A model generated the notes under the pieces. The model searched no databases. It was not told where the DNA came from and saw nothing but the letters and a program-made list of their open reading frames with translations. A program made the position numbers and the translations under genes. Positions 35,033 to 37,360 of a DNA stretch of 37,360 nt are shown piece after piece. The stretch is from Pelagibacteraceae bacterium (GTDB taxonomy: Bacteria; Pseudomonadota; Alphaproteobacteria; Pelagibacterales; Pelagibacteraceae). Where the stretch lies: assembly GCA_017640245.1 (NCBI GenBank), contig JAGFWA010000002.1:1-37360 (forward strand), written 5' to 3'. Position 1 is the first letter of the stretch. Each line of letters begins with the position of its first letter.

Positions 35033-36375
35033 TAAGCTGCCACTTCTCTTTCTGCATTTTCTTTGACTCCAAATAAAGTGTTTCTGTTATAATTTTTAAT
35101 TCTAACATCAATGATTTTTCCTATATCTTTTTCATTGGCGTTGCTTATTACTATGGGGGTTAAATTTCTGATTCTACCAAAATAGTTTGATTGATTTTTC
35201 ATTTTGTTTTCGATCAAAACTCCTTTTAATTTCCCAACTTGGTTTTTATTTTCTTTTGTTTGAATATTTTCTAGCAAATTCTGTAGAATTATTAATCGTT
35301 TCTTTTGTATTTCTTTGTTGATTGTTTCAAAATTAAAAGCTGGTGTGCCTGGTCGTGGATTGTAAATAAAGGAAAATGAATTAATAAAATTAACTTCTTT
35401 TACTAGTGAAATAGTATCGTAAAAATCTTCTTCTGTTTCTCCTGGATATCCAACAATAAAATCACTTGAAAACCTTATATCGGGTTTAGCCTTTTCCAAA
35501 TTTTGAATTATCGATAAATATTCTTCTCTGGTATGTTTGCGATTCATGTTTTTTAAAATTTTATTTGAACCACTTTGAACTGGTAAATGAAGAAATGGCA
35601 TTAATTTTTTTACTTTTTTATGACAATCAATTAAATCATTGGTCATGTCCTTGGGATGAGATGTTGTATACCTAATTCTTTTTAATTCTTCTAAATTCTG
35701 AAGTTCCATAATTAAATCTGAAAATTTATAAATTTTTCCTTTTTTGTTAGAAGAGTAGGCATTAACGTTTTGGCCTAAAAGGGTAATCTCTTTTGCTCCA
35801 TTTATAATTAAATCTTTCGCTTCCTCAATTATTTCTTCTGGGGACCTTGAATGTTCAGGACCCCTTGTGTAAGGAACAACACAAAAATTACAAAATTTGT
35901 CACAACCTTCTTGGACAGTTATAAATGAAGACACTTTCGATTCTGAATTTTTTAGAGTATTTAATCTGTCAAATTTTTTAACAACATCAAAATCTGTAAA
36001 ATTCAATTTCTTTCTTCTGTCATTTAGTTTTGACAAAATGCTTGGAACATTGTGATATGACTGAGGTCCTATTACAGCATCTATATAAGACTCTCTTTCT
36101 AGCATTTCATTATTTTCTGCTTGAGCAACACAGCCTGTAACTAAAACTATAGGCTTTTTTTTATTTTTATAATTTTTTTTAAGACGTCCAATATCATGGT
36201 AGACTTTTTCAGTTGCCTTTTCTCTTATGTGACAAGTATTTAGAATATAGCAATCTGTATTATTAATATTTGAGGTTTTGATATAACCAGCCTGTTTAGC
36301 TAAATCAGCAATACGATTACTATCGTATTCATTCATTTGACAACCAAAAGTTTTAATAAAAAATTTTTTTGACAA
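35032..36375 (-). CDS. miaB: tRNA-2-methylthio-N6-isopentenyladenosine synthase MiaB
   Basis: Radical-SAM methylthiotransferase modifying A37 of tRNAs, 447 residues. The N-terminal cluster ligands are Cys12 (TFGCQMNEYDS), Cys48 and Cys82. The radical-SAM CxxxCxxC is Cys158, Cys162 and Cys165, and a C-terminal TRAM domain spans about 375-440. The start is TTG at 36375: the first ATG lies inside the conserved cluster motif, so it cannot be the true start. It follows fur by four bases and overlaps phoH by one base. Confidence 0.97.
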   Translation of the reverse strand: MSKKFFIKTFGCQMNEYDSNRIADLAKQAGYIKTSNINNTDCYILNTCHIREKATEKVYHDIGRLKKNYKNKKKPIVLVTGCVAQAENNEMLERESYIDAVIGPQSYHNVPSILSKLNDRRKKLNFTDFDVVKKFDRLNTLKNSESKVSSFITVQEGCDKFCNFCVVPYTRGPEHSRSPEEIIEEAKDLIINGAKEITLLGQNVNAYSSNKKGKIYKFSDLIMELQNLEELKRIRYTTSHPKDMTNDLIDCHKKVKKLMPFLHLPVQSGSNKILKNMNRKHTREEYLSIIQNLEKAKPDIRFSSDFIVGYPGETEEDFYDTISLVKEVNFINSFSFIYNPRPGTPAFNFETINKEIQKKRLIILQNLLENIQTKENKNQVGKLKGVLIENKMKNQSNYFGRIRNLTPIVISNANEKDIGKIIDVRIKNYNRNTLFGVKENAEREVAA

Positions 36376-36379
36376 GATT

Positions 36380-36790
36380 CTAATTTTTTTTAGTTTTTGT
36401 ACCGTACAATTCTAATCTATGATCTACTAATTTATAACCAAGTTTTTCAGCAACTTTATTTTGTAATTTTTCAATTTCTTCATCTACAAACTCAACTATT
36501 TCACCAGTATTCACATCAATCAAATGATCATGATGAATATCTGGAGATTGTTCGTATCTCGCTTTACCGCCTTTAAAATCATGCTTCTCAATAATTCCTG
36601 ATTCTTCAAAAAGCTTCACTGTCCTATAAACAGTAGCGATACTTACCTTTTCATCAATTTTGCTTATTCTTTTATGTAGTTCATCAACATCAGGATGATC
36701 TGAAGATTGATTCATAACTTTTGCAATTAATCTTCTTTGATCTGTGAGTCTAACACCCCTTTGTTTGCACTTATCTTCAATTTTGCTCAT
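36380..36790 (-). CDS. fur: Fur-family metalloregulator (Fur/Mur type)
   Basis: Metal-responsive repressor, 136 residues, with an N-terminal winged helix (TDQRRLIAKV; SIATVYRTVKLFEESGII) and C-terminal dimerisation domain. The regulatory site HHDH is at 86-89. The two cysteines that follow in E. coli Fur (HLICLDCG) are Asp92 and Thr95, so the structural zinc site is absent; the only cysteine is Cys8. That pattern occurs in alphaproteobacterial Fur/Mur, which can respond to iron or manganese. Its place before miaB in the tsaB-to-metK unit is conserved in alphaproteobacteria. Irr is less likely because no HxH haem motif is apparent. Confidence 0.9.
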   Translation of the reverse strand: MSKIEDKCKQRGVRLTDQRRLIAKVMNQSSDHPDVDELHKRISKIDEKVSIATVYRTVKLFEESGIIEKHDFKGGKARYEQSPDIHHDHLIDVNTGEIVEFVDEEIEKLQNKVAEKLGYKLVDHRLELYGTKTKKN

Positions 36791-36810
36791 TTAAATTTTA
36801 CAGGTTTAAT

Positions 36811-37360
36811 TTAGCCTAAATATACTGGCTTAATCAAATTATTTTCTATTAAATTTTTTTTAACAAGTATTTCAATATTATTTTTAACATCAAAATCTTC
36901 TATTACTCTATGTTTTTCTGCTATATTTTTAAACATATCCTCATTTTTCATTTCGCTGGAAATGACTATTACTGATTTTTCATTTAATTTTTCTTTATTC
37001 TGAAATTCAGTTATTTGAGAAATGTCATTTTTTTTACCTTTAATATATTTTAAAAAATAAAATTTTTTATTTACTTTCAGAATAGAAAATACTGTTTGAT
37101 ATTTTTCTAAGTATGGAGCTGCATTTAAAATAAAAGAATTAAACCCAAATAAATTTACTTTTTTAATCAATTTAATACCTTTGGCCACTGCCAAAGATAT
37201 TCTGATTCCAGAAAAGCTGCCAGGGCCTAAATTAACTAAAACATCAAATTTTTCCTTTGTTTTAATGTCTGCTCTTTTAATTAGATTTAAAATATCATCA
37301 ATTATTTCTTGATTATTATTGCTATCTGTCTTTATTTTATTTATAAAAAATTTATCTTTA
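36811..37360 (-). CDS. tsaB: tRNA threonylcarbamoyladenosine protein TsaB, 5' part outside the window
   Basis: Partner of TsaD in the t6A37 tRNA modification complex. The frame is open from the window edge, giving 182 codons before the stop. The family motif NLGPGSFSGIRISLAVAKG is encoded near 37180-37240, so an internal Met at 37194 is not the start, and the gene enters from beyond 37360. The C-terminal KPVYLG matches the usual TsaB end. An Asn/Lys-rich stretch near 37300-37350 precedes the motif. It is followed by fur after 20 bases; rimI, frequently between them in alphaproteobacteria, is not here. Confidence 0.92.
   Translation of the reverse strand, partial: KDKFFINKIKTDSNNNQEIIDDILNLIKRADIKTKEKFDVLVNLGPGSFSGIRISLAVAKGIKLIKKVNLFGFNSFILNAAPYLEKYQTVFSILKVNKKFYFLKYIKGKKNDISQITEFQNKEKLNEKSVIVISSEMKNEDMFKNIAEKHRVIEDFDVKNNIEILVKKNLIENNLIKPVYLG

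Noticed and set aside
36811-37194. A self-contained 127-residue protein starting at Met 37194.
   Set aside because: The reading frame is open well upstream and encodes the conserved GPGSFSG motif before that Met, so this is the C-terminal part of a longer TsaB.

Overview
The window is about 37 kb of very AT-rich, tightly packed bacterial chromosome (roughly 30% G+C by eye). No gene-free stretch exceeds 300 bases, and many neighbouring genes overlap by 1-35 bases. Gene content and order point to an alphaproteobacterium: ChvG/ChvI and RegB/RegA two-component systems, tsaB-fur-miaB-phoH-ybeY-lnt-metK, nusA-infB-rbfA-rpsO-pnp, rpsT next to dnaA, ubiE-ubiB-coaBC, and fabA-fabB-fabI. Base composition, compactness and lost operon members suggest a streamlined marine lineage of the SAR11/Pelagibacterales type. 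That assignment is inference. I see no mobile elements, tRNA or rRNA genes, CRISPR arrays or phage genes.

Layout. 1-1585 (minus): ChvG (cut by the window edge) and ChvI, with a near-consensus promoter. 1650-4418 (minus): polA. 4466-5971 (plus): a lone ABC-2-type ATPase and the biotin carrier BioY. 5974-6555 (minus): the redox regulator RegA. 6687-9817 (plus): a three-gene polyamine cluster (type III PLP decarboxylase, deoxyhypusine-synthase-like protein, agmatinase). 9807-16317 (minus): rpsT, dnaA, dnaN, gyrB and the redox kinase RegB, with an origin-like repeat region upstream of dnaA (15806-16050). 16390-21079 (plus): ubiE, ubiB, coaBC, a MoeB/ThiF-like protein and a secreted SH3-like protein. 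21107-21643 (minus): a peroxiredoxin. 21731-24240 (plus): fabA-fabB-fabI. 24237-30691 (minus): nusA-infB-rbfA-rpsO-pnp. 30795-37360 (minus): tsaB (cut by the edge)-fur-miaB-phoH-ybeY-lnt-metK, ending in a clear intrinsic terminator at 30712-30737.

How the genes fit together. Most of the window is housekeeping: replication (DnaA, DnaN, GyrB, PolA), translation and RNA turnover (NusA, IF-2, RbfA, S15, S20, PNPase, YbeY, MiaB, TsaB), ubiquinone and CoA synthesis, unsaturated fatty-acid synthesis and lipoprotein maturation. Two places stand out. First, the polyamine cluster contains a deoxyhypusine-synthase homologue that keeps the catalytic lysine but has changed other active-site residues; it lies between the separated halves of the RegB/RegA system. 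Second, 19-bp direct repeats with degenerate DnaA-box cores lie beside an AT-rich tract upstream of dnaA. Familiar superoperons are also missing several usual members (rimP, ylxR, truB, rimI, corC, trmB, recF) at this locus.
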